Assembly: GCA_938743325.2 (NCBI GenBank)
Contig: OW568873.1
Location: 558,001-622,000 of the forward strand
DNA: 64,000 nucleotides
From: Pycnococcus provasolii
Taxonomy: Eukaryota > Chlorophyta > Pseudoscourfieldiophyceae > Pseudoscourfieldiales > Pycnococcaceae
Reading direction: 5' to 3'
Positions 1-8,115 of the stretch are shown piece after piece. The notes below the pieces were generated by a model. The model worked only from the letters and a program-made list of their open reading frames with translations, was not told where the DNA came from and made no database searches. A program made the position numbers and the translations under genes. How positions within the stretch are numbered: the first letter of the stretch is position 1; every line of letters begins with the position of its first letter.

Positions 1-1000
1 GAACATTCCTGAGAGCCGTCTCTCCACCCATAGACGCGAGCTGTGCCGTCGCGCCACCGTCGCCAATCGCACGGCGCGGGGCAAAGCTCGTGATGTAAAA
101 CACCGGAGCGCCTGCGGGAGCGCCACCTGTGTGTCGTGTCGCCGCGCCGCCAAAAGCTCTATCAAAGTCGTCTTCAAGCGCCCTTTCGATGGCATCTGGG
201 TCTACGAGGGTCAAGTTGCTTGGCTTAGGTTGTGCCAGAACTTGCTTAGCGAGCGCCACACGCGCGGCGCGCGCCACGCCGTGTGGCGCGTGCGTGAGGT
301 GCATCTCCACGGAAGTATGAACACGTGGCGTCGGTATTCTCTGCATGTGCGACACCAGCTCTTGTGGCATGGCGACGCCTGGCGGCGGTTTTCTCTTCGT
401 CGTCATTGGGTGTCGTTGGTGGTTTGCGTGTTGCGGTGTCGTGTTGTCGATGACCCGCGCCGCGAACGTCGTCGTTCCCGCCGCACTCGCCTGCTGACTG
501 ATTGCGCGAAACCTCTTTATTTGTTCGTCTTGAGATGCGTCGTTAAGTCCGACCATGCGTACTTCTATTGGTTTCGTGACGTCGAGTCGTCTTAGCGTCG
601 CCACGACGGGATGTGTCTGTTTCATGGCGGCGGAGGCCGATGGCGGGTACACCTCAGCGAGTGCGCGCGCCCACGCGGAAATCTGCTGATCGGAGAGTTT
701 CGTGAAAGCGTCGCGTCTCGCGAGGGGATCCCACATCGTGGATGCCGTGCCGTATGCAAGCGAGGCCAGCGAGGCCGCGGAGGCTGCATCGTTACCACCA
801 CCACCACCACTCCTGGGTTTCCCAGGCCCAGGGTGACTCACAGCTCTCTTACTTGCAGCTTGAGCTGAGTATGCGCGAGCAAGCGACTGCGACGAGTGAA
901 GGTTCAAGGCCACAACCCCAACTGAGCCAGAAGAAAAGAAACTAACCCAGGAAAACACACACACGAAGTACACAATAAGGCTTCTTCGGTGCGCCGCCAT
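1..1000 (-). CDS. Secreted or membrane protein, 5' part only (runs off window)
   Basis: A reading frame starts at the ATG complementary to bases 998-1000 and stays open for 333 codons to the window edge, so the C-terminus lies outside. Residues 8-30 are strongly hydrophobic after a short basic start (MAAHRRS), which is a good signal peptide or signal anchor. A short Gly run follows near residue 65. The rest reads as an ordinary folded protein with no cysteine clusters and ends in a stretch containing VFYITSFAPRR. The arrangement weakly resembles large plant secretory-pathway proteins such as Arabidopsis At3g28720/At5g58100, but I cannot confirm this. Codon use matches the other genes in the window. 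Confidence is good that it is a gene and low for its identity. Confidence 0.7.
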   Translation of the reverse strand, partial: MAAHRRSLIVYFVCVFSWVSFFSSGSVGVVALNLHSSQSLARAYSAQAASKRAVSHPGPGKPRSGGGGGNDAASAASLASLAYGTASTMWDPLARRDAFTKLSDQQISAWARALAEVYPPSASAAMKQTHPVVATLRRLDVTKPIEVRMVGLNDASQDEQIKRFRAISQQASAAGTTTFAARVIDNTTPQHANHQRHPMTTKRKPPPGVAMPQELVSHMQRIPTPRVHTSVEMHLTHAPHGVARAARVALAKQVLAQPKPSNLTLVDPDAIERALEDDFDRAFGGAATRHTGGAPAGAPVFYITSFAPRRAIGDGGATAQLASMGGETALRNV

Positions 1001-1157
1001 GTTTCGCATTCTTCGAGGGCGGCTTCGAAGATTTCGTTCGAAGATCGGGACAGCTGTGCCCACCTGGGTGACTTCACTTCATGTGAATGTGGTAGACGCT
1101 TGATTTAGGCGCGGTTAGGGTTTAAGGGGTTACACGACCCGTTACAACTTACACGGA

Positions 1158-1548
1158 TGTCACGCCCCACGAGGGCTGATCCTCAGCTCCTCTCTACTTG
1201 TACTTCGATTCTTCTCGCTCCGTGCGCTCCTCAAACCGATTTAAGCAGCTGCGGTGTGATTGACAACTTTGCAGCAACTTACCTTAACCTCTGTTGGGTT
1301 ACACGTTCACTCACTCTCACTTCTCTCACGGTATTCACGCCACGCGCGTAAAAACTCGCTCCGTATGAACGGGCGAACCGGGGCAAGGGCCCTAAGGGAA
1401 CCCCCGACCTTTCCTTTCTGACTCACCCCTCTCCAGCCTGGTGGCCCCTCGTTTGCGAGTGCCGCCTCCTTCCTCTTCTTCCTCACCTTCCTCCGCGCCG
1501 TAGCCGTGGCTGCGCTCGCTCGTCACGCGCCCGAGTATGTGCCTGACA
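1158..1548. repeat. LTR-like repeat, TGTCA...TGACA
   Basis: The segment begins TGTCACGCC and ends TGACA, the inverted terminal pattern usual for Ty3/gypsy LTRs. Its first 41 bp recur exactly at 1551-1591, two bases after it ends, and the downstream pol-like frame (minus strand) terminates inside that second copy. This fits a 3' LTR followed or preceded by a truncated copy. No matching full second LTR is visible in the window, so the assignment rests on the ends and the 41-bp repeat. Confidence 0.45.
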
Positions 1549-1575
1549 GCTGTCACGCCCCACGAGGGCTGATCC

Positions 1576-2592
1576 TCAGCTCCTCTCTACTCTCCCCCCC
1601 ATCACATCTGCAGCTGCTTTGTGTAGCACCGGTAGTGCCATCCAGCTCGCGGTCTGGGTCGTGGCATGGCGCACGAGCTCCCTCCACCGGCCTGGGGACT
1701 TGGTCACGACGAGCCAAGCGCAACGCTTGCCAAGTGGCCCCACGGGTAGTCCAGTCACCAATATCATCCTGTCTGCTTCAGCAAGATCATTCAACCAGCG
1801 CTGCCTTGCGGCGGTGGTCGACGTCACCCATAGTGGCGGTACATGCAAGCACGCCACGTCAGTGACCCTAGCACACACCAGCGGTGCCACGAGGTCGAGC
1901 AAGCGGAACCAGCAGCTCGTGATCACGGCCGGCACGCCTCCCATTTCGTCGAAATCGTTCCAGAAACCCACCTGGCTGGCGTCTTGTTGCAGCGTAGCTG
2001 CGTGCCTCGGATTGAGGTCATTGCCAACTACCCTGCAGCCCCAGTTCGACGCCACCTGCTGGATGCTGCCGCAACCAGCGAACGGGTCCAGCGCCCACTG
2101 CACCTCCTCCAGCTTGAAGTACTGAAACAGAAGGTGGATGTCCATCGCGGATGTGCCCACGGACTCCATGTCCTCTTGGTAGTCGCTGCCTCCCGGCAGC
2201 ACCGCTGCCGTCAACGTGACTTGCCTTGCTGACACCCCTGGCGTGAGCGCGTGCATCAGCACCGCCAGCTCCTCCCGGTTGCCGCTGGGCTGCCGCCACT
2301 CCGCTGCCATCTCTTCAATGAAGTCAAGATCACGCAGCTCTGTGTAATACTCGTCCACGATCTCCTGCTCCCTCTTACTGAGCCGTCTGGCTTTCTCTCT
2401 CGTGCTCCCGTCATCGCTCAGTGGTATCTCGAATGGTCCTTGCTCGCCCTTGTAACCGACAATCTCAGCGTTGCTGAACGCGAACGCTTCCTTGTGCGCC
2501 GTCAGCAGCGATGTCAGCTCGCCAAACTGAGGTGGGGAGTGGAGAGAGTACAACCTTAACCGCGTCCACGCGCCCAACGGTTGCGACAGCTG
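1576..2592 (-). pseudogene. Ty3/gypsy-like pol fragment joined to a methyltransferase-like domain
   Basis: The open frame has no ATG at its start: it opens right after a stop at 2593-2595. Its first part resembles the linker before reverse transcriptase in Ty3/gypsy polyproteins: a LTAHKEAFAF segment, a line with EIPLSDDGSTREKARRLS, then KREQEIVDEYYTEL and DFIEE. No reverse transcriptase follows. Instead the frame continues into a Rossmann-like block, WALDPFAGCGSI then GCRVVGNDLNPRHA, which matches motif I and the acidic strand-2 end of SAM-dependent DNA methyltransferases. The expected substrate-site motif reads ITSCWF where TSPWF/TSPPF would be usual. The frame ends inside an LTR-like repeat. 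I read it as a degraded retroelement; whether the methyltransferase part is active is doubtful. Confidence 0.55.
2537..2588. repeat. 52-bp direct repeat, copy 1 (copy 2 at 3049-3100)
   Basis: Bases 2537-2588 and 3049-3100 are identical by eye. On the minus strand both encode the peptide SQPLGAWTRLRLYSLHS in the same frame, then diverge: copy 1 runs on into the pol-like frame, copy 2 hits a stop within a few codons. The simplest reading is one coding sequence split by about 460 bp of inserted DNA with a long duplication at the junction, or a recombination between related copies. Confidence 0.75.
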
Positions 2593-2915
2593 TCATGCCC
2601 GGAGGGTGCACTGATGTGTTTGATGTGTTTGGGGGTTAAGAGAAAGAGGCGCTGCGCGGCCGATGGAAGGAGGTGGCGGCAACGCGTCAGAAGGGGAGGA
2701 GAAGAGACAGTTAGGACTTAGGAATAAGGTGGCCCCGGGGGAAGGTCCCGGTGCCAAGAGTGGGCTGAGGTAAGAGGGGGAGGCCCGGTTACACCGGTGC
2801 CTTTTCACTCGGGCAAGCTTTTACGTGCTTGTGGTGTACTTCGCAGTGGCGTCTGCAGTGCATACGTATAAGCCGAGGAGAGTCAAGTAGTGGTTGGTTA
2901 AGTAGTTAAGTGACA
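2591..2915. repeat. Second LTR-like segment, TGTCA...TGACA
   Basis: Starts TGTCATGCCC and ends TGACA, the same terminal style as the segment at 1158-1548, but the interiors differ. It lies between the two copies of the 52-bp repeat and abuts the pol-like fragment. Called from the ends only; no second identical copy is present, so it could be a solo LTR or a coincidence. Confidence 0.3.
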
Positions 2916-3032
2916 AGTAACGTTTGGACAGCGTTCCTTCTTTTTACACAACAAACCCAGAGTCAGCAAACGGTCAGTCAAGGCGAGCTACAGTCTTGAG
3001 GGAACCCTCCATTGGTGAATTGGAAGTGAACA

Positions 3033-3251
3033 TCAGTGGTTAATTAGTGAGTGGAGAGAGTACAACCTTAACCGCGTCCACGCGCCCAACGGTTGCGACA
3101 TGCTCTCGCTCTCGGTGTCGCTGTCATCGCTCATGCTCTCGCTCTCGGTGTCGCTGTCATCGCTCATTCTCTCGCTCTCGGTGTCGCTGTCACTTAGGCC
3201 GTCGTCGTCGTAAACGTCGCGGCGACGGTAATGATCACCGTGCAAAACCAT
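3033..3251 (-). pseudogene. Fragment with acidic SDDSDTESESM repeats
   Basis: A 72-codon frame starting at an ATG (3249-3251) encodes a short basic start, a DDDG stretch, then nearly three copies of the 11-residue unit SDDSDTESESM, and finally the SQPLGAWTRLRLYSLHS peptide shared with the pol-like fragment at 1576-2592. The repeats come from a 33-bp tandem array at 3101-3192 (units 3101-3133, 3134-3166, 3167-3192 partial). I take it as the upstream end of the same broken retroelement frame rather than an independent gene. Confidence 0.35.
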
Positions 3252-3480
3252 ATGAGATCAAGGCCGCCACCCGGTTGATCGCCGCGTGCCCGCGTCGAGG
3301 CGCACGCGGTGGCCGTACGAGATGTGCTTGCTTGAGCGCCGCGGACGGGTGGTACACCTCGTGGTCGCCGCACGGCAGCGCCTCCTCCTCGCCCTCCTCC
3401 TCCTCCTCCACGTCGCCCTGCGTGTCGCGCGTGTGCGAGGATACCCCCGCCTAATAAATAAAGTGCACGACCGACCGGGA

Positions 3481-3517
<37 letters not shown>

Positions 3518-3715
3518 ACATTTTGTCCCCTTTTCGACATACTATAACTATGGGCACGGTTTTGCAAGACTCGACCACGACGGATCCCCACTTGCCAATG
3601 ATAAAAGTGGGAGGGAAGGCGACGTACGTGGGGAAATAAGAGACGCGCTGCCCTCCCATTTTCTATTTTTTTTCATCCCGGATCCGGGGGGGAAGGCCCA
3701 TTCTCAAAAACAGAA
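3252..3715. other. Gene-free stretch with a 31-base poly-C run
   Basis: No convincing frame is present on either strand; short frames here only reflect GC-rich simple sequence. Bases 3482-3512 are 31 consecutive C. The last part, just upstream of the GYF gene, holds T-rich DNA and presumably its promoter, but I see no recognisable element. Confidence 0.6.
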
Positions 3716-4775
3716 ATGGCCGACCGTGGCTCTTCATCTGCATCTGCGTCTGCATCTGCGTCTGGTGGTGGTGGTGGTGGTAGACGTACCGTTGTGTTCC
3801 ACGGTGGTGGTGGTGGTGGTGGTGGTAATAGTGGTGGTGGTGGTGTCCCACGTCAAGGGTCCCACAGTCAAAATACGTCAGGAGGAGCATCAACGGGTCA
3901 TCCATCTCGGCATCAGGCATCAGCGCGCTCGGACAACAAAACCTCCGGGAGAGATAACCTTAGGACAGATAGGCAAGATAGGTATGTGCACGACAATAAG
4001 TCGGGTTTGGCTTCCGCGCACGCGTCGGATGCTGTTAGCAACGGTGGGGGTGCAGACAATAGAGGCAAGAAGGGTGGGCTGAAAATACAAGTCAGCCGAG
4101 ACTCAAACACGCGGAGCGTCGAGCGCGTCCCAAAGAACGGAAACAACTCGGCGGCTAACGGGGAACACGCCAAGGCGGAAGGGCACTGGCAGTACCAAGG
4201 TCCTGAGGGAAACGTGCACGGCCCGTTCGCCGCAACCGCGCTGCTCAAGTGGTTCGAGAAGGGGTTCTTCTCGGGCGACCTGCCAGTCCGATGTGGAACT
4301 TCCGCGTCCTGGAAACCTCTCTCGAGCTGTCTCGTCAAACTGCGCGCAGAAGCTGGTGGGAAAGGCGAGCAGTTGGTGGGAAACGCAGCAATGACGACGA
4401 CGGGTACTGCGAACGGGTCCAGCGGTGGCGAGCGAGCGCAGAGTGCGCGAGGTGCACGTGAAACGCAAACACAGCACGCGCCACGACAGCAGGCAAAGGC
4501 ACCGGCAAATGCAAATGCAAATGCAAATGCAAATCCGAAGACACGCGGCGAGCCAAAGCAAAGCGCTGAACCCAAGCAAAATGGCAAAGCGGCTCCTTCA
4601 GAGGCTCCCAAGCCAGCGGCGCCCGCACCTGCATCTACGCCAGCACCAGCACCAAAGCCTGCGGCAGCACCCTCACCTGCACCCTCGCCGAATGCAAGCC
4701 TGCATGAACTGCATCGTCGGATGATGGCGGGTGAGGTTGACCTCGTCGCTGAGCCGAAGAAGAAGGGAAAGAAAA

Positions 4776-4817
<42 letters not shown>

Positions 4818-5524
4818 AAGGTGCCGGAAAAGGTGGTGGTGGAGGAGGAGGAGGAGGGCGTGGCGACGGCGGCGGAAAATCTAACCGCGGCGGTGGCAGT
4901 GCACGTGCAGGCAGAGGAGGAGCAGCAGCAGCAGGAGGAGGGCGCAGTGACAACGGCAGAGGTGGCAGTAGCGGCAACTTCGAACATGACGTGGCGAAGG
5001 AGGTGTTAAAGGGATGCCTCAAGTGGCGATACGTCGATTTGGAGGGCAACACACAAGGTCCTTTCGGGCACGATCAGATTATGCAGTGGCACGCTCAAGG
5101 TTATCTTCATGATCGAGGGCTGCTGATGTGCGGCTCGTCCCGAACGGCAATGGGCCTACTCAAGGCTGGCGAACCAGGAACGTCAGAGGGTGTCCCAGAT
5201 CGATCCAGCTTCGTGAGCCTACGCAGGCTATTGATCCGAGGTTGCGAGCTCTTAGGGAAGAAAGTTCCACCCGCGTGGATGCAAGAGGAGGAGGAGGCTG
5301 CAAAGGCGGCGGCTGCAGCGGAGGCGGGGGCATCTGAGTCCTCTGGGCCACCAGAGAAGGAGGAACCAGTAGAGCCACCAGAGAAGGAGGAACCAGTAGA
5401 GCCACCAGAGAAGGAGGAACCGGTAGAGCCACCAGAGAAGGAGGAACCAGTAGAGCCACCAAAGTCGGAGGAACCAGTAGAGCCACCAGAGAAGGAGGCA
5501 GCAGCAGCTCCCAGTGAAGCGTAA
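3716..5524 (+). CDS. Two-GYF-domain adaptor protein
   Basis: A 602-residue frame from a clear ATG. The N-terminal 150 residues are Ser/Gly-rich and disordered. Two GYF-type proline-peptide-binding domains are visible: residues about 157-207 (WQYQGPEGNVHGPF, then LLKWFEKGFF) and about 436-482 (WRYVDLEGNTQGPF, then IMQWHAQGYL). Both keep the W-x-Y, GPF and W-x3-G-[YF] signature. The linker is low-complexity: an AN dipeptide run, a Pro/Ala/Lys section, and long poly-Gly runs. The C-terminus carries six PPEKEEPVE-like repeats from a 27-bp tandem unit (about 5341-5500). GYF domains bind Pro-rich ligands in splicing, translation-repression or deadenylation complexes; the Pro-rich tail could be bound in cis. 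The specific partner is unknown. The next gene is convergent, 76 bp away. Confidence 0.85.
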
Positions 5525-5600
5525 AGAAAGATTTTTAATGACATTTTTGGAACTACACTTTAAAAAAAGCATATACACATGTTCTGTTATACATTCATCG

Positions 5601-6893
5601 CTACGCCTTGTGTGGGTCACTAACGTCGTCGTCGTCGTCTTCCTTGTACTCCGTCAGAACGACGATATCACCGAGCTTGTCCAATTCAAGCTCCTTAAAG
5701 GTGAAAGCTTCCATCAACCCTCCATGCTGCCACGGCACGCAAACGACCACGCACTTCGTGAGATGCTCGGGAAGTCTCTCGCAGATGCCGAGTCTTTGCT
5801 CGCAGTGGAATTTGCCGGTCACGTGCATGACGACATGACCGTCGCTCACTGCATTTGCGATTGCATGTGCCATGGACGCGTCCCATAGCGCCTGTGCATC
5901 GAACATGGCATTCCGACGAGCGTCTTGCTCACTAAATCCAATATATGGACACGAGGGTGAGTCGTCGCCGTCGCCACCGTCATGCGACTTCGTCGTCGCC
6001 GTCGTCCCTTTGACCTCCTCGGTCGAATTTCCGTACGCGCCATCAAGTGCCTCCACGAGTTTGTCTCTAAGTTGTTCTGAGACTGGTGCGTACGGCCATG
6101 GCGTTGGTGTGAGCATAGTCCCTATTCCATCCGCCCGAGCGTTCGCGACTCTTGTCGCGAACGACGCAGCGCCGTGGCGTCCAATGTAGGAGACGATACG
6201 CCGCGGCGCATTTGCGGCAATGACGCGCATTCGATGTCTCTTGCAGAAGCTGACGAGTGCATGGTACGACTGAAAGTACGTTGGCCACGGTCTTGCGTCA
6301 CGCATCAGGTCAAGTTCCGTCGCGAGGCCAGCTATGTACGCATCGACGACGCTTTGCACGTCGGTCTCGAACATCTCCAAGCTGAGCGCGAGTGGATTTT
6401 TCAGCGACGAGGAAGTCTGCTGCAGTGCCATGAGAAGGTGAAGTTCTGCGTCGTGCGATGCGGTGTTTGTGTGAACCTCACCGCATAGAACGACGTCAGT
6501 TTTCAGCGAAGCGACGTGTTTTGCGACTTCTTTCATGTTCTTGAGTCTCTCTCCCGTTTTCGATAAATAAATGACGTAGTTGGACGGCGACTCTGCCGCT
6601 TCGGAAACTGTTGGCTTTGTTTTTTCTTGTGTCTGTTCGCACGATACTGTCGTCGTCGTCGTCGTCGTCATCGTATCTGTTATCATCACATAAGTTGACG
6701 ACACGGCTGCTGCGGTCGCGACAGTTCTCAGACCGTGTGTCCACCACGAGCTCGACGTTCGTCCGACGAAGCTTACGTCCGATGGCGTTGACGTCCCCGA
6801 GCATTTATAGGCAGTCGAGGCGGCTGACGAAAAACCTCTTGGGAAACCTCTTAAGGTGATCGCACGTTCACAGACGTTCCTTAAGCTGAACAT
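5601..6893 (-). CDS. ChaN-like (TIKI/haem-binding superfamily) protein, organelle-targeted
   Basis: The frame encodes 430 residues from the ATG at 6891-6893; an upstream extension begins only at TTG. The N-terminus (MFSLRNVCERAITLRGFPRG) is basic and Ser-rich and looks like a mitochondrial or plastid presequence. From about residue 107 it follows the ChaN/Cofac_haem_bdg fold: VVLCGEVHTN with a GExH motif at 138-141, LSLEMFETDVQ, then YHALVSFCKRHRMRVIAANA and IVSYIGRHG, and HVTGKFHCEQRLGI near the end. The bacterial founder, ChaN, is an iron-regulated haem-binding lipoprotein; related domains occur in plastid proteins of plants and algae. The substrate here is unknown. An acidic DDDDDD tail closes the protein. 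A 1.2-kb spacer with a minisatellite separates it from the divergent SLC35F-like gene. Confidence 0.8.
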   Translation of the reverse strand: MFSLRNVCERAITLRGFPRGFSSAASTAYKCSGTSTPSDVSFVGRTSSSWWTHGLRTVATAAAVSSTYVMITDTMTTTTTTTVSCEQTQEKTKPTVSEAAESPSNYVIYLSKTGERLKNMKEVAKHVASLKTDVVLCGEVHTNTASHDAELHLLMALQQTSSSLKNPLALSLEMFETDVQSVVDAYIAGLATELDLMRDARPWPTYFQSYHALVSFCKRHRMRVIAANAPRRIVSYIGRHGAASFATRVANARADGIGTMLTPTPWPYAPVSEQLRDKLVEALDGAYGNSTEEVKGTTATTKSHDGGDGDDSPSCPYIGFSEQDARRNAMFDAQALWDASMAHAIANAVSDGHVVMHVTGKFHCEQRLGICERLPEHLTKCVVVCVPWQHGGLMEAFTFKELELDKLGDIVVLTEYKEDDDDDVSDPHKA

Positions 6894-6982
6894 GATGTGA
6901 TGATGGTGATTTATGAGCTTTTCAAGATCCCTAAGGACTATGTATGGCAACGACAAAGCAAATCAATCAAAGCATTCCGGAC

Positions 6983-7970
6983 CACACAGATTAGGGTGTA
7001 GGGTTACGGGAAACTCCCACCTGTAAAGGTAGTCCACACGGATTAGGGTGTAGGGTTACGGGAAACTCCCACCTGTAAAGGTAGTCCACACGGATTAGGG
7101 TGTAGGGTTACGGGAAACTCCCACCTGTAAAGGTAGTCCACACGGATTAGGGTGTAGGGTTACGGGAAACTCCCACCTGTAAAGGTAGTCCACACGGATT
7201 AGGGTGTAGGGTTACGGGAAACTCCCACCTGTAAAGGTAGTCCACACGGATTAGGGTGTAGGGTTACGGGAAACTCCCACCTGTAAAGGTAGTCCACACG
7301 GATTAGGGTGTAGGGTTACGGGAAACTCCCACCTGTAAAGGTAGTCCACACGGATTAGGGTGTAGGGTTACGGGAAACTCCCACCTGTAAAGGTAGTCCA
7401 CACGGATTAGGGTGTAGGGTTACGGGAAACTCCCACCTGTAAAGGTAGTCCACACGGATTAGGGTGTAGGGTTACGGGAAACTCCCACCTGTAAAGGTAG
7501 TCCACACGGATTAGGGTGTAGGGTTACGGGAAACTCCCACCTGTAAAGGTAGTCCACACGGATTAGGGTGTAGGGTTACGGGAAACTCCCACCTGTAAAG
7601 GTAGTCCACACGGATTAGGGTGTAGGGTTACGGGAAACTCCCACCTGTAAAGGTAGTCCACACGGATTAGGGTGTAGGGTTACGGGAAACTCCCACCTGT
7701 AAAGGTAGTCCACACGGATTAGGGTGTAGGGTTACGGGAAACTCCCACCTGTAAAGGTAGTCCACACGGATTAGGGTGTAGGGTTACGGGAAACTCCCAC
7801 CTGTAAAGGTAGTCCACACGGATTAGGGTGTAGGGTTACGGGAAACTCCCACCTGTAGTCCACACAGATTAGGGTGTAGGGTTACGGGAAAATCCCACCT
7901 GTAGGGTAGTCCACACGGATTAAGCCTTAGGGTGTACCGGGTAGGGTTACGGGAAACGTTAGTTAGGGTT
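6983..7970. repeat. 52-bp minisatellite, about 18 copies, telomere-like core
   Basis: A 52-bp unit repeats head to tail from 6983 (copies start at 6983, 7035, 7087 and so on to 7815) with almost no divergence, then shortens (copies at 7861 and 7912) and decays. Each unit holds GATTAGGGTGTAGGGTTACGGG, in which two telomere-like GGGTTA/TTAGGG cores sit, followed by AAACTCCCACCTGTAAAGG. It fills the spacer between two divergent genes (5601-6893 and 8116-9567), so it lies in or between their promoters. There is no coding frame through it. Confidence 0.95.
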
Positions 7971-8115
7971 TCTAGGTAACCCTGGCTGGTGCCTTTCTTC
8001 GGGTTTGATTCGGGGTTTGGATTTTTATGTTTGGTTTCGCCCTTCCTTATTTTATTTTACCTCTTCATCGTTGGTAGGGTAGTTTGTGGAGTGTTTTTAC
8101 TTTTTTTCAAGAACG

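Noticed and set aside
3258-3659. Frames on both strands across the poly-C region
   Set aside because: Driven by the C/G homopolymer and GC-rich codons; no consistent start or domain.
6983-7970. Array considered as a CRISPR
   Set aside because: There are no variable spacers: the 52-bp unit itself repeats with no unique sequence between copies, no cas genes exist, and the DNA is eukaryotic.
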